In this document: positions 25,525 to 36,052 of the stretch, piece by piece | Layout of the letters: every line of letters begins with the position of its first letter | How positions within the stretch are numbered: the first letter of the stretch is position 1 | Origin: Coemansia sp. RSA 922 | Taxonomy: Eukaryota; Kickxellomycota; Kickxellomycetes; Kickxellales; Kickxellaceae | Assembly (NCBI GenBank): GCA_027577415.1 | Contig: JANBQS010000085.1 | Location: 1-38,739, forward strand | DNA length: 38,739 bases | Direction: 5' to 3' | Notes under the pieces: generated by a model | What the model saw: the letters and a program-made list of their open reading frames with translations, nothing else | Told to the model about the DNA's origin: nothing | The model's database searches: none | Translations under genes and position numbers: made by a program

Positions 25525-27228
25525 ATGGTCACCCCTTCGCCACTTCAAATGCTTCTGCTCCATGTCATTAAACTTATAGTCAACCACGCTGTGAATTGTA
25601 GTCGCTTGGTGAATAGTGGGATCGAAGCCAACTCTAACGAATGGAATACATTGCTGAAGCTGTTTTTATAAACTTGCCACAGTTTCTGTGCCATTGCCTA
25701 CCCGCTCTACTGCAGCCACTCTAAGTTGGAGCTTGCTAATCCGTCTACATACGCTGAGATGCGTCCATGCCTGTTTGAGCTCGGGTATCATATGAACAAC
25801 AATCTCGGGTACCCTACACACCACTTGGTTAAGGAATTGGACATTGAGTTGGACGAAGAAGGTATCTACTCTGGAAATGCGTTGAAGAAGCTATCACGTG
25901 TGCCATACAAGGGCTGTGCATTTCCACTGGCATGCAAGCTCACGTTCCTTATTGTCGCAGAGAAGGACATTAGGACTAGGCCTTGGAGGATCAAGACCAA
26001 TATTGATGCGTTTGTGCAGCGAATCAAGGAATTGGTGCTGCTGGCCGACGACTTTACAATTCAGCCTAATGACCTTGTCCATCCAGAAGAAGGCACTAGT
26101 GAGCATATTGACTACCTTCTCACGCGGCTCCTCCAGATAGCTAAGCGGGTTGACTATTGCAGCTTTTACTCCTCACATAAGCCAGTGGGGATGGATTGGG
26201 AGTGGATCCACAACCTAGTGCACATCAAGTATGCAATTGCGAGCCAAGACTATTCGTTTATAATGTTGGTGCAACAGAATGCGCCAACGCTGCAGTCCCT
26301 GTCGATTGGGACAGATCATTACGAGTGCCTTTGTGTTCTTATCCAGTACGACAATGGTACCTATGTGTCATATCCACGGTTGCTTGTGCTCGAATTGCTC
26401 CTGAGTCCAGATGATGAGGATCCAGCGCTTGTCGTTTTTGAAGGAGCTGTTCCCTTTCCCAGTCTTCGGCAGCTAGAGTTTATTAATCCGTATCCGTTTG
26501 GTGACGACACGCCATTCAGAGGCAACTCGGCTACACTTGAAATCCTGAAACTAATGGTGGACCGTTTGGCAGCCCAGGTGCTAATCAAGCACAACGTATT
26601 TATGCCAGTCAGCCACCCCAACCTGTGGTGGGTGAGTACCAGGTATTCAGATGCCGTTGAGCCAGATATGATTGGCACTGCTGCGGAACCTATTCAGTTC
26701 ACTCTAAACATTGGTCCTGGAGCACCTGTGTGAGAGATCGGCATAGCTCTGACTAGCGCGGAGCTGGTATCTAAATTATCTGCAGCCAGACAACATACCT
26801 GTATCCGTGATCTGACGCTCTTGTGGAAGAACTTGGAGCTCCAGGACATTATTGCATTGTTAAAGGTGCTCCCGCTTCTGAAAAATTTGGAATCATCCTA
26901 CCCGAAACTTGGTGCACTTCCTGCGGGTGGCACATGGGCCCAGCTTCCTGAGTACTTGCATTCGAAACATTATCTGATGGGCAGGTGGTTCCGGTTTTGG
27001 AAGTTTTTGTCCTGCCCACCTGAGGCCCTGGCCGAGACTGTTAACTGTGTGGTTTTGGTAGCACTACTGTGTCCCTACTTTACCCATGTCAGTGAGAGTG
27101 GTGGTATGCGGAGCAATTTTTTGCTGATGTTTGGAAAAGCTGCTCTATCAGATACATATAAGAAATATGTGCAACGGCTGATGCACTTGGTGTGCTTTGA
27201 AATGCAGGATTATCAATTAGGCCAATAA
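25525..27228 (+). pseudogene. F-box/LRR-like family member with two in-frame stops
   Basis: A 568-codon reading frame from MVTPSPLQMLLLHVIKLIVN to the stop at 27228, colinear with the intact paralog at 31880-33574. It is interrupted by TAA at 25669-25671 and TGA at 26731-26733. The second replaces the Arg of the family's AVREIS segment (AGA to TGA). Family landmarks kept include IYSGNALKKLS, VPYKGCAFPLACKL, NPYPFGDDTPFRGN, FMPVSHPNLW and LHSKHYLMGRWFRFWKF. The N-terminus resembles an F-box (LP..V...I), and the rest is leucine-rich. F-box proteins recruit substrates to SCF ubiquitin ligases. No frameshift is seen, so inactivation is recent, or stop read-through occurs. Confidence 0.8.
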
Positions 27229-27503
27229 GTTTATCAATAAAGAGATCTATTTGTATCTGGTTCAGACTATCTTATGTGATTCCAGCATCCGTTCAAAACG
27301 ATATTGGATCTGTCCATGAATTGATCAAACCACTTAATTAAAATCCGGAAACTCGGCCATCTGTAATATTGGTGAGCACAACTATGGCAAAGCAGTCTTT
27401 GCTCCACAGCCATCAGACACGAATCTTTAGAACTGTGCAATGTCCATGTTTATAGAACCAATGCTGTGCATTTGTAATATATTAATGCAAAGCGACTACA
27501 AGT

Positions 27504-29284
27504 TTAGCAATCTTTCCATCCATTAAATATTAAGCATCTCAGATGTGGCACATCTTGACTGAACTCAGGCTCATCGATTCTCTTCCTCAGCTCTTCCATG
27601 AATGGCTTGTGATGGTCTTCATACAATGCCGCATAGTCAAAGTTGGGGCAAGCAAGCGCCAGCAGGAGAACACAGGTTGCTATTTCTTTGTAGTTGGGCT
27701 CAGGCCAGTCGTAAACATGCCAGCAACGGAACCTCTTGCCCATCGGCGCATAGTTTGAGCAGACATATTCGGGAAGCTCAGCAATAGACAAACCCTGAGG
27801 AAGTTCGCCTAGGACTGGGGCTTTAGTTGTAAGGTCCAATAGAAGCGGGAGCAACTTGACCAATGTAATAGCCTGCCAAATCGTCAAGGTCATAGAAGGC
27901 CAAAACAGGATCTGGATACAGCCATGGTTTTTTTTAGTATCGAGAGCGCAAGATTACAATCCTCAGGATACTTGTCCCTCTCAACCATCCATCGCACCGA
28001 CGCGCCGGGAGCGATACTCATAACAAACTTTAGATACTCGGCAGCTGTAGCAAAGATGTTTGGTATATAGCCCCAACTCATATCAAGCATGACGCATTGG
28101 AGGTTCGGATGACTGGTAGGCATGAATACTTTGTATTTCTTGAGCTTTAAAATGGTCTTTGGAAGCAGGCTCAGTTCCAGGTACTCCAGTGTATGAGCGT
28201 TGCCCCTGAAAAGTATGTCGTCGCCAAAAGGATAATCCAATCACAGGCTCAGGCGCAATAGTCGGGGAAATGGCACAGCATCTTTAATGACAGGCTTTCG
28301 CGTTGGACATGGCTCACGGTGCGAATGAATCATCAACGTGTGCAGACATGGGTATTCCAGGTAGCCTCCGCCGGCACAATCTATTACCAAGTCAGTTAGC
28401 TCCGTATCGCCCACATTAAGTTTAAGAAACTGCAAGGTTTGCATGTTACAATGTATCAACGGCCAAGCACTGTAAAAGTCAGAGTCCAATGAGCACTTCA
28501 AATGAACTAGGTCTCGGATTGGCTCCAGATCCAAATAAACGAGCATAGAATCATCTCTACCCGCGATCACAGTGTGCCTCTCGACGATATCAAAGAGCTG
28601 CTGGACTAGATCTAAGGTATGGAAATGGCAGTGTAAGAGCAGCCTTTTGGCATCATTGTAGGGATACACATAGATTTCGCTGACCGCAGGCACCATTTGC
28701 TTGATCTGCTGGACAAACGCCGTTATGTTAGCAGCCCTATCAGAAGGGTAGACATAGCGGGCCTTTGGAGTGCAGACATGGGTTCCCACTAATGCCCAGT
28801 CCTCTGGCTCCCGGTCATTGTCACTTACAGACTCCCAGTTATAGCAATCTTCGTTGTCACTGGTAAGCCTAATACAAAGTTTTCGAACTAGAGGGAAAGA
28901 GCGTGCTCCATAGGGCACATCAGATAGCAGCTGTAGCGCCTTTCCTGAGAACACAGCTTTTATGTCCAACTTGACCCGAAGCTCCTTGGCCAAAGGATGC
29001 GTAAAACAGCCGAGCTCTTTGAAGAGTGCCAGCCACGAACAGAGTAAGGCTTCGGCTCTGTCTCGATCGTTATCCAAGGTTAGCTCGTACACTCTGGAGA
29101 AGCGTTTGCGTACAAAGGCACGGAAGTTGTGGCATACCCAGAGCAGCAGCATCTGAAGTATCTTGTACTCGTCCAAGTCAGTAGTGACACCATCAAACCA
29201 CAAGCGACTGCTATGAGCAACATGATCGACTATCAGCTTGATGACATGGTTCGGAAGGAGCTGAAACGCCGATAGGTTATCCAT
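27504..29284 (-). pseudogene. F-box/LRR-like family member with nonsense and frameshift
   Basis: Starts MDNLSAFQLLPNHVIKLIVD, an F-box-like start. The frame is open to a TGA at 28241-28243, resumes in phase with LDYPFGDDILFRGN, then shifts by one base in a run of eight T (27928-27935 on the plus strand). After that it continues as MTLTIWQAITLVKLLPLL to the stop at 27504. Total length (1781 nt) is one base short of a multiple of three. Compared with the intact paralogs the TGA replaces a Gly codon before DYPFG. A C/T-rich leader precedes the ATG. It would have encoded about 590 residues. Confidence 0.8.
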
Positions 29285-29810
29285 TGACGTTGGCTGTTTT
29301 TAGGAGCAGAAAAAGAGATGAGTTAAATGGCGTAAATAAATCGTGAAAGCAAAGAGAAAGAGGGAAAAGAGAAAGAGAAAGAGGGAAGAGGGGTCAGGCG
29401 GCAATGTCGAATTGCTATGTAAATCCTAAGTGACAAAGAAAGTATTGGACTGATTGGATCGCTTCAAAACCGCAGTATATTTATTTTGTTGATTTTTTAT
29501 TCAGCGCTCAGTCTTGTTCGCCATTCCACCCAAGCATCTACTACAAATGTGTGCGTGGATCAGCTCGTGTGGATATCATCTGACAACCAAAACGCAACAG
29601 CGAGAAAGCTATAATATTCCGTGTACGAAACTAGTCGTGGCTGATTTTCGCCAGCACCAGAGTTGTTTTGCTAATCGTTAAAAATGTATGAACAGAAAGC
29701 CATTTATAAAAAACACCAGGAAAAAGCGGTTCAAATACTGGCACACACACGTCAAAAGTCTGCAAAAAAAAACACATGTTGTTACGGCTTATTTATATAA
29801 AGTTCATATC
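29285..29810. other. Leader and intergenic DNA between two family members
   Basis: A purine-rich plus strand (AGAGAAAGAGGG repeats, 29340-29395) is the C/T-rich leader of the pseudogene at 27504-29284. The remainder is featureless. Confidence 0.45.
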
Positions 29811-31481
29811 CTAAATAAGACGCCTGATAGACTCGGCGTAGGGCTTGAAGGGCTCATTATATGTAGCCCAAGCTACTTCGCGGCTAAAGGCTTTACGCAA
29901 CCCAAGTGGAAGATCAATATGGACAAAGCATGGGCACACGACCGCAATCTGCATAACGACGATTGCAATCCTTTCAGCTGACATCTTAGCAGAGCACATC
30001 GCGCGCAGTTTTCTAAACTGTATACTAGGCGAAAAGAACTTGGCGTAAAGTCTGCTCGGAAGCTCGCTTGCCGGGATCGCCTCAATAGTTGACACCGAGC
30101 CTTTTACCCGACAGGAGAGGCTGACGAGACTTGGGAGCGCCGAAATAATCTTGATTATGTTAATGCTATCGAACAATAGATCTCCAAAATGCAAATTCTG
30201 AAGGACCGCTGTACTCGGCGCAGTCTTGACAGCCTCGTACAGCAGCAGGTAGGTCGTGTCGTTAGTCAGGTGTAGTGCCAACGTCACCTCCAACATGAGA
30301 TGAACTTGCTGTACAATCGGCGAATCCGTTAGCGTCGCTAGATATGCCTTATCCACGTGAGTGAACAAGTCGATGTAGATCGAGTTCATCTTCGTAACAC
30401 CTGGGCGCTCGAGTATAGCATACCCGCCCAATGCGTTTTTGGCTAGAGCGCAGAACGGCAAACGCAGGTGCTTTAGCGTCTTGCCATTGCCCCTAAATAG
30501 CGCGTCGTCGACAAATGGATATACGCCGCTAACAACCAACGTCGATAGAGCGGGGAATAACACCAATTCCTTGGTCACTGTCCACGCAGAGTTGTGCTCA
30601 TTGTAAGCAATGACCAGGGTAAGCGATGTCAAACTGGTGTAGACTGCCGAAGGCCTAGGATAACAGTATACTAAGCTAACCCAGCCGCGTATGCTGTCAA
30701 CGCAGATTTTAAGCTTCTTTAAAGTACTCGCATTGCGATAAGCCAGAGCGCCCTCTGAAACACAATCGGCCTGTGATTCAACAACAAGGCTCGTCAGCTC
30801 AGATATAGCATGTAGGTCTAGACTTAGCTGATGGATATATGGCTTTGAACGAATGCACACACTGGTCACTCCTTGACTCAGCTCCGATACCAAAGTGTCA
30901 TATAGCTGATGGTAGCTATTGAGCTGGTTATTGATACTGGTAGAGCTTATCTCAATAACCACGCTAGCCACGGCTGGAGTCAGTCGACGAATGGAACGAG
31001 CAAAGCTGACCGCATCACTGTCGCTCAATACTGGTGTACGAGTAGTAATTGCAGAGTTTCGGCCACTCAGCATCACCACAAGACTAGTCGCAGATGGAAA
31101 CAACATATTCTCGTACTGTGGCATGTCGATGACTGCGCGAAATGCATCTTCGCAAGCGTCGTTCCAAAGCTTGGCCTTCACCACGACGCGTTTGACAAAG
31201 CTAGGTTTATAGAATTGCGGATACGAGAAGCTGCCAGGCCAAGCGGGGTATTTTACTTCAATGGCCCTGCTAGCATAAGTAAATGTAATCACACAGCTGT
31301 CGCAGATAGAAGTGAGCGCTGCTATATGCCAGTGCTGGCTGACAAGAAGAAGTGGAGCAAGGACTGTCTTTTTCTCGTTAAAGTTGGAGTCAAAGGAGCC
31401 TCTGGGACACCCATCTAGATACTCGACGACCATGTTGACTAATATCATGGGCAGAGTTTGCATCGGAGAGAGAGAAGACAT
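29811..31481 (-). CDS. F-box/LRR-like protein (open, 556 aa)
   Basis: Begins MSSLSPMQTLPMILVNMVVE, an F-box-like N-terminus, followed by leucine-rich segments and no catalytic motif. The family signature VYPFVDDALFRGNGKTLKHL is present, but overall it is the most diverged member of the cluster. It would act as a substrate adaptor of an SCF ubiquitin ligase if the F-box assignment holds. The frame is intact. An in-frame extension to 31544 encodes a hydrophobic leader translation product, so 31481 is used; a TATAAAA at 31591-31597 precedes it by about 110 bp. Arranged head to head with the member at 31880, about 400 bp apart. Confidence 0.72.
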   Translation of the reverse strand: MSSLSPMQTLPMILVNMVVEYLDGCPRGSFDSNFNEKKTVLAPLLLVSQHWHIAALTSICDSCVITFTYASRAIEVKYPAWPGSFSYPQFYKPSFVKRVVVKAKLWNDACEDAFRAVIDMPQYENMLFPSATSLVVMLSGRNSAITTRTPVLSDSDAVSFARSIRRLTPAVASVVIEISSTSINNQLNSYHQLYDTLVSELSQGVTSVCIRSKPYIHQLSLDLHAISELTSLVVESQADCVSEGALAYRNASTLKKLKICVDSIRGWVSLVYCYPRPSAVYTSLTSLTLVIAYNEHNSAWTVTKELVLFPALSTLVVSGVYPFVDDALFRGNGKTLKHLRLPFCALAKNALGGYAILERPGVTKMNSIYIDLFTHVDKAYLATLTDSPIVQQVHLMLEVTLALHLTNDTTYLLLYEAVKTAPSTAVLQNLHFGDLLFDSINIIKIISALPSLVSLSCRVKGSVSTIEAIPASELPSRLYAKFFSPSIQFRKLRAMCSAKMSAERIAIVVMQIAVVCPCFVHIDLPLGLRKAFSREVAWATYNEPFKPYAESIRRLI

Positions 31482-31590
31482 GGTGACAATAAAGGCAAAA
31501 AAGGTGTTAAAAGTGAGAAAATAAAATACAGTGGTTAGTACCAAAGAAGAAGAGAAAAAAGATACTGTGCTGCGGCTGACGCAAGTTCCC

Positions 31591-31597
31591 TTTTATA
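31591..31597 (-). promoter_or_regulatory. TATA box of the 29811-31481 gene
   Basis: TATAAAA on the minus strand, about 110 bp before the ATG at 31481. Confidence 0.5.
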
Positions 31598-31879
31598 CAC
31601 GATCCAAGCCACATTAACTAATGCCATTAATTTATTACAGGAATTAGTCGATCCTGTCTACATTTAAAATATGCGTGCTTCGTGTATTAGTTGCAATTAA
31701 TTTTATGTGGTCTATAATCAAACTCAGGCTTTGACCACTGATTCCCGTAATAAGAAAGCACAGGGCGAGCTGTTCCACATCAAATTGCTGCGGATGCACA
31801 TTTACTTTTTTCGTCAGTCCTTTATCTCCCAATTATTTGTATTGTGTTATTTTTACAGCTATTGCTTGAACGACGCGGA

Positions 31880-33574
31880 ATGCCTTCTCTAGCGCTGCTA
31901 CAAACCCTTCCCCCTCACGCCGTCGAGATGATAGTTGATCATGTCGCTGACAACATCCGCCTTGCGTCGAATAATGACCGCAACAGGCGCTCAGAGGAGT
32001 ACTATAGGCTGCAGACGCCATTGCTCTGGGTCAGTCGCAACTTCCGCGCTGTTGTTCTTTTGAACCTTTTCAAGCATTGTGTAGTAGTCTTTGACAGCCA
32101 TATGGGTAGAGCCACTGCGCATACAATCCCGAATACACGCTTCTTATGCCGGCTCTGCAGTCTTTTCCGCGGCCTGGCCAAAGAACTGACGATATCAGTA
32201 AGCCTGGAGACTATTTACTCTGGCAAAGCTCTCGCCGCACTATCCCACGAGCCGTTAAATGGCTGTTCGTTTCCATTGGCCCGCACGCTCAAGATAGATT
32301 TTACTCATGGTCGAGATAACAAGGATGACACGGCTCTGCCACCCGACGCCGAGGATAACATTAGCGCGTTTGTAGGACGGGTTCAGCAAATGGCGCCAAA
32401 GGTCAATTTGGTCAAGTCGTCGTGTCGCTTCTACTCGTGGGATAATGCAACCGCATCATCTCTTCTTTTTGAGAGTTTGGCCACGCAGCTTATCCAGTTT
32501 GTTCATCGGGTCGAACTCACGTCTGGGTTTGGCAATGCTTTTCAGCCTCTGCGGGTGGATGCTATTCGCGATCTGACGTACCTCCACGTTAATTTTGAAT
32601 TCGAAAGTGAGCAGACCTTGCGACTGATACGACAGAGTGCGCCAACCCTGCGGTACTTGAGCATCAGTTCTAATACGGGCACCGATTTCGCCGGAATTAT
32701 CCAAGACGTTGACGGTGGTTTTGTCGAGTATCCGCGTCTACACTCATTTGTAGCGAAGCTGAGTGCATATAGGACTACGCCACGTCGAAATAATTTTACT
32801 GGTGCAGTACCGTTTCCTAGCATTCGGCGGCTAGTCTTTGGTGGCGATTACCCATTCGGCGAGGACTTGGTACTATTCAGAGGCAATGCAGCTACCCTCG
32901 AGCTTCTAAAGCTGACTCTGACCCGTGAACTGGCTGTAGCGCTTATTCGACAAGACGTATTCACGCTCACTAGCCACCCAAAGCTACAGAGTGTCATTTT
33001 GACACCACCTGCAGGCATGATACAGGTTAACTATATCGACGATCCAGAAATTATGCAACTTCTGCTGGACATTGGACCTGATGCAGCTGTAAGAGAAATC
33101 TCCCACTGGTACCTCGACCCAGTACCTCGTCCGCATGTTTTCTCACTGCTTAATAAGCATGTTAACCTTCGGATTTTGTCCCTACCATGCTTGCGCCTAT
33201 CTATCTGGAACGCCATGACTTTGATACAGTCTCTTCCGCTACTTTCGGATCTTCACGCCAAGGCTCCGACGCTTGACCCAATTCCCGCTGGTGCCACAAA
33301 GCGCACACTTATCAAGTATGTGACCTCTAACTATTCGCCAATGGGTTCACGGTTCAGGTGTTGGCATTTTGGGGACGAGCGTTTAAAAGAAATTAAGGGC
33401 GCGGTGATACCATTTTTGCTGCTAGCGTTTGCGTGCCCCAACTTTGACTATGCTGCCATAGCTCACCACCATCGTGAAATGTTTGCCGAGCTATTGGAAA
33501 AGACCATTGATATGGCGACCTATAAAAAACATGCACCTCGCTTGCGCCGCTTGCTGTATCGTAGACAAGAATAA
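31880..33574 (+). CDS. F-box/LRR-like protein (open, 564 aa)
   Basis: Begins MPSLALLQTLPPHAVEMIVD, matching an F-box-like start (LP...V..I...). A conserved domain follows: IYSGKALAALS, CSFPLARTLKIDF, YLHVNFEFESEQTLRLIRQS, APTLRYLSI, VPFPSIRRLVFGGDYPFGED, LFRGNAATLELLKL, then DIGPDAAVREIS and a C-terminal block with YSPMGSRFRCWHF and LLAFACPNFDYAA. Leucine-rich repeats are irregular. This is the reference intact copy for four decayed relatives nearby. The predicted role is substrate recognition in an SCF ubiquitin ligase, inferred. An upstream in-frame ATG at 31844 adds 12 residues; 31880 matches the paralogs' start. Confidence 0.75.
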   Translation: MPSLALLQTLPPHAVEMIVDHVADNIRLASNNDRNRRSEEYYRLQTPLLWVSRNFRAVVLLNLFKHCVVVFDSHMGRATAHTIPNTRFLCRLCSLFRGLAKELTISVSLETIYSGKALAALSHEPLNGCSFPLARTLKIDFTHGRDNKDDTALPPDAEDNISAFVGRVQQMAPKVNLVKSSCRFYSWDNATASSLLFESLATQLIQFVHRVELTSGFGNAFQPLRVDAIRDLTYLHVNFEFESEQTLRLIRQSAPTLRYLSISSNTGTDFAGIIQDVDGGFVEYPRLHSFVAKLSAYRTTPRRNNFTGAVPFPSIRRLVFGGDYPFGEDLVLFRGNAATLELLKLTLTRELAVALIRQDVFTLTSHPKLQSVILTPPAGMIQVNYIDDPEIMQLLLDIGPDAAVREISHWYLDPVPRPHVFSLLNKHVNLRILSLPCLRLSIWNAMTLIQSLPLLSDLHAKAPTLDPIPAGATKRTLIKYVTSNYSPMGSRFRCWHFGDERLKEIKGAVIPFLLLAFACPNFDYAAIAHHHREMFAELLEKTIDMATYKKHAPRLRRLLYRRQE

Positions 33575-33709
33575 CTAAATTATTCATGCTAGCAATATAT
33601 TCATTGACTTTTTGGATATGCATTGTATTCAAATGGCGCTGAATTAATACCTATGCTATCGTAGCTAAACAGCCCTAACTCAATTCAGGTGCTCCTACTA
33701 TTTACCACT

Positions 33710-34078
33710 ACAGTAGAACTCTGGGGCGTCATCATGCTGATCAAGACATAGCCAAAGATGTCAGACCTAATCGCAAAGTCTACCTGTCTCGGGCCACTGT
33801 CTGAAGGCATTACTATGGATGAGCTCGCAGAATATGTGATCTTGACTTCAGCCCCGATGGATGAGCGCCTCCAATGCTGGAATATCGACAGATTCATGGA
33901 GAATACATACACGGCAGAAGCAAAGTGTGTGCTACTGCTGGCGTTGGCTTGCCCAAATTTTACTTTTGCCGCTGTGCCACATAGAGGGCGTAATGAATGT
34001 GTAGCGCTGTTGGAGACAGAGATTGCCTCAGACATGTTCAAGCCAGATGCGCCACGCTTGCAGTATCTTATTGCCTAA
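33710..34078 (+). pseudogene. C-terminal fragment of the F-box/LRR-like family
   Basis: Matches only the last 120 residues of the 31880-33574 protein: VELWGVIMLIK, an in-frame TAG, then SDLIAKSTCLGPL, LAEYVILTSAPMDERLQCW and LLLALACPNFTFAA to the stop. It lies directly downstream of the intact gene, suggesting a partial tandem duplication that has since diverged. Confidence 0.7.
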
Positions 34079-34264
34079 TGGTCTGTTTGAATATTTTAAG
34101 ATTGTAGCTACTTGATGACTAACTCATCGCGACAAGTGCAAATGTTGAAAGTATAGATGTGTAGTACACGATATCAAAAAGAATATACCGGTTGATAGTT
34201 GTGCTACATAATATGTATTTATTGCTAAACTATAAAGCAAGGCTTATCTCAATTGAAATGGGAC

Positions 34265-34396
34265 TTATGTCCATTGCCCCTGATGGTAACATATGCGGTG
34301 GGCCATATATTCGCTTTTTAGCTTATAAATTATGTTACATTCTCTGCAGCGGAAAACATAGATAATGTCATTGTTGTCATCGTAGGTGTCCTTCAT
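34265..34396 (-). CDS. 43-aa CxxC...H...C zinc-finger-like microprotein
   Basis: Starts MKDTYDDNNDIIYVF and continues CRECNIIYKLKSEYMAHRIC, a C-x2-C-x12-H-x2-C layout. The N-terminal acidic/Asn segment and finger spacing match the microprotein at 374-517, although the two are 34 kb apart and otherwise diverged. A TATATAAAA element about 70 bp upstream supports transcription on this strand. No known family; zinc binding is inferred. Confidence 0.5.
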   Translation of the reverse strand: MKDTYDDNNDIIYVFRCRECNIIYKLKSEYMAHRICYHQGQWT

Positions 34397-34463
34397 ATTT
34401 CTAAAGAAGAGAAGTTGTAATATGTATAAGTGTCACCAATATTAGATAGAGGTCAGCTTTGCC

Positions 34464-34474
34464 TTTTATATAAA
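34464..34474 (-). promoter_or_regulatory. TATA box of the 34.3 kb microprotein
   Basis: TTTATATAAAA on the minus strand, about 70 bp before the ATG at 34396. Confidence 0.5.
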
Positions 34475-34773
34475 CTTCGTAGCTACCACAAATTTATATA
34501 TAGCTGTTCTCAAACGTTAACAATGCTTCACCTTGATAGCAATCATTATTGCTTCGGAATATTCATAAATACTTACAAAAAATACACTAAATTTGCGGCA
34601 AAAAATGTTTTATATCATGTCCACATGCATATTTATCTACTCGATCGATAAAGCAGTTTGTTGACAAAGAACAGCTGAGTAGAGCTTGACTAATAGGACG
34701 ACGTCATTGTACAATTTTTTCTTGGGTTGAACTAATTAAGAGCATTGTCAGAAAATCGTATATTTGGAAACTG

Positions 34774-35172
34774 TTATTCATTACCCTCTATAAACTGAAG
34801 GCATTGCAAACGTAAAGCGTAAGACTTAAACAGGTCTAAAATGTGAGCCCTTTTCATTATCTCCAAGGGCTCCTTGTATCCGGTGCAGCATGAAGTGGCC
34901 TTAATAAAATTGGGATACATTAGTGCCAGTAACAGCACACATTATAAATTGTTCTCTTCAATACTGCCTTGGTAATCATCATTATAATTTAGATGCCAGT
35001 GTCTGAACTCCTTACCCATCGGTAAAAACACTAAGAGCACATATACAGGAGGACCGCCCAGAGTGATCTCATTGGGCAATGACCCAATAACTGGAGGCGA
35101 AGTGAGGAGATCAGCCAAAAGTGGGAGGGGCATTATTAGGGTGATGACCTGCCAGAGATCCTGAGCTGTCAT
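34774..35172 (-). pseudogene. C-terminal fragment of the F-box/LRR-like family (minus strand)
   Basis: From about 35172, LWQVITLIMPLPLLADLL and FLPMGKEFRHWHL match the family's C-terminal block. An in-frame TAA at 34942-34944 interrupts it, then the same frame continues CVLLLALMYPNFIKATS to a stop at 34774. A few more residues upstream of 35172 are also alignable. It is a second 3' scrap, in opposite orientation to the one at 33710. Confidence 0.7.
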
Positions 35173-35480
35173 AAGTTGAACCAGCTGTGGCCCACTTTTC
35201 AGTGGTTGCCCACTTTCTTTATTGTTTTCAAAGGTATCATCCAGCGAACAGAGTGTTATTTAAAAGTCCAGACAGTGAGGTTCTTCCAATTTAGCTCTTA
35301 ATGCACTGGTGGCTTCTGAAATACTCTTAAGCAAGTCGGGCTTAAGTTTTACTTATTATATTATTAGTCATCGCCTTTAGTTAACATAAAATTGACGTTC
35401 ACTCCATCCTTGAGTTTACTTAGTAGGCATATAAAAGCTGAGATCTGTCAAGAAAAGGTGAAATGTAGAGAAAAAAGAGT
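35173..35480. other. Spacer between the F-box cluster and the tandem array
   Basis: No gene seen; the array's duplicated promoter region starts near 35487. Confidence 0.45.
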
Positions 35481-35484
35481 ACAA

Positions 35485-35960
35485 CAGACAGGACAAGGGC
35501 TGTTTCCCCATTTTTTTCAGCCAGAAACGACTAATGCGTTATTGCCTTTCCTCTTTCCTTTTGCTTTAAGACGGAAGTGCAGTCAACCACGCAAAGAACC
35601 AATTTATTTATGACCAAAACCAGTGCACACACAACATGGCTTTCTAGTTGTAGGTCGTCTTTGCTTAATAGCATGGCCGTAAACAGAATAGGGGAAATTT
35701 CTGTCTTTTACCATTTCCTCCCCCAAACACTTTTATTTATAGACGATGTTTGCTTTTTTGGCCTTTCAACATGTTTCAGCCCTCTTTGCCGCTGTGTAAA
35801 AAGTCTTCTCTGGATTGAAAAATCCGATTAGTGCTTATTGCAAAGAAGTGGATGCCCAAAAATGACGTACAACTCAACACCTGTTGGATGTTGAAATTGT
35901 CAGTTTGCAGGGAGGGAAGAGTTGCCAGCCTTAGCTGCAAGTGCCTATAAATTAGGAAGA
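35485..35960 (+). repeat. Array promoter repeat, unit 1
   Basis: The first part (35487-35800) aligns with 38391-38739, and the last part (about 35770-35960) aligns with 37040-37240. Conserved blocks include CTTTAAGACGG.AGTGCAGTCAA, TTTCTGTCTTTTACCAT, AAAGAAGTGGATGCCC, AATGACGTACAA (a bZIP/CRE-like TGACGTA) and AAGTGCCTATAAATT, the TATA region. Confidence 0.75.
35946..35952 (+). promoter_or_regulatory. TATA box of array unit 1
   Basis: TATAAAT, exactly 107 bp before the ATG at 36053. Confidence 0.65.
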
Positions 35961-36052
35961 AACTGGCAAGGCATTTCCTTTTCTTCTCTACCAACCAACC
36001 TATTCTCACAACTTTTCAATACTTTATAGTACTCTTTGCATTTTTATAGCCA

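Noticed and set aside
30909..31418. 169-codon plus frame opposite the F-box-like gene
   Set aside because: Antisense shadow of a conserved family member.
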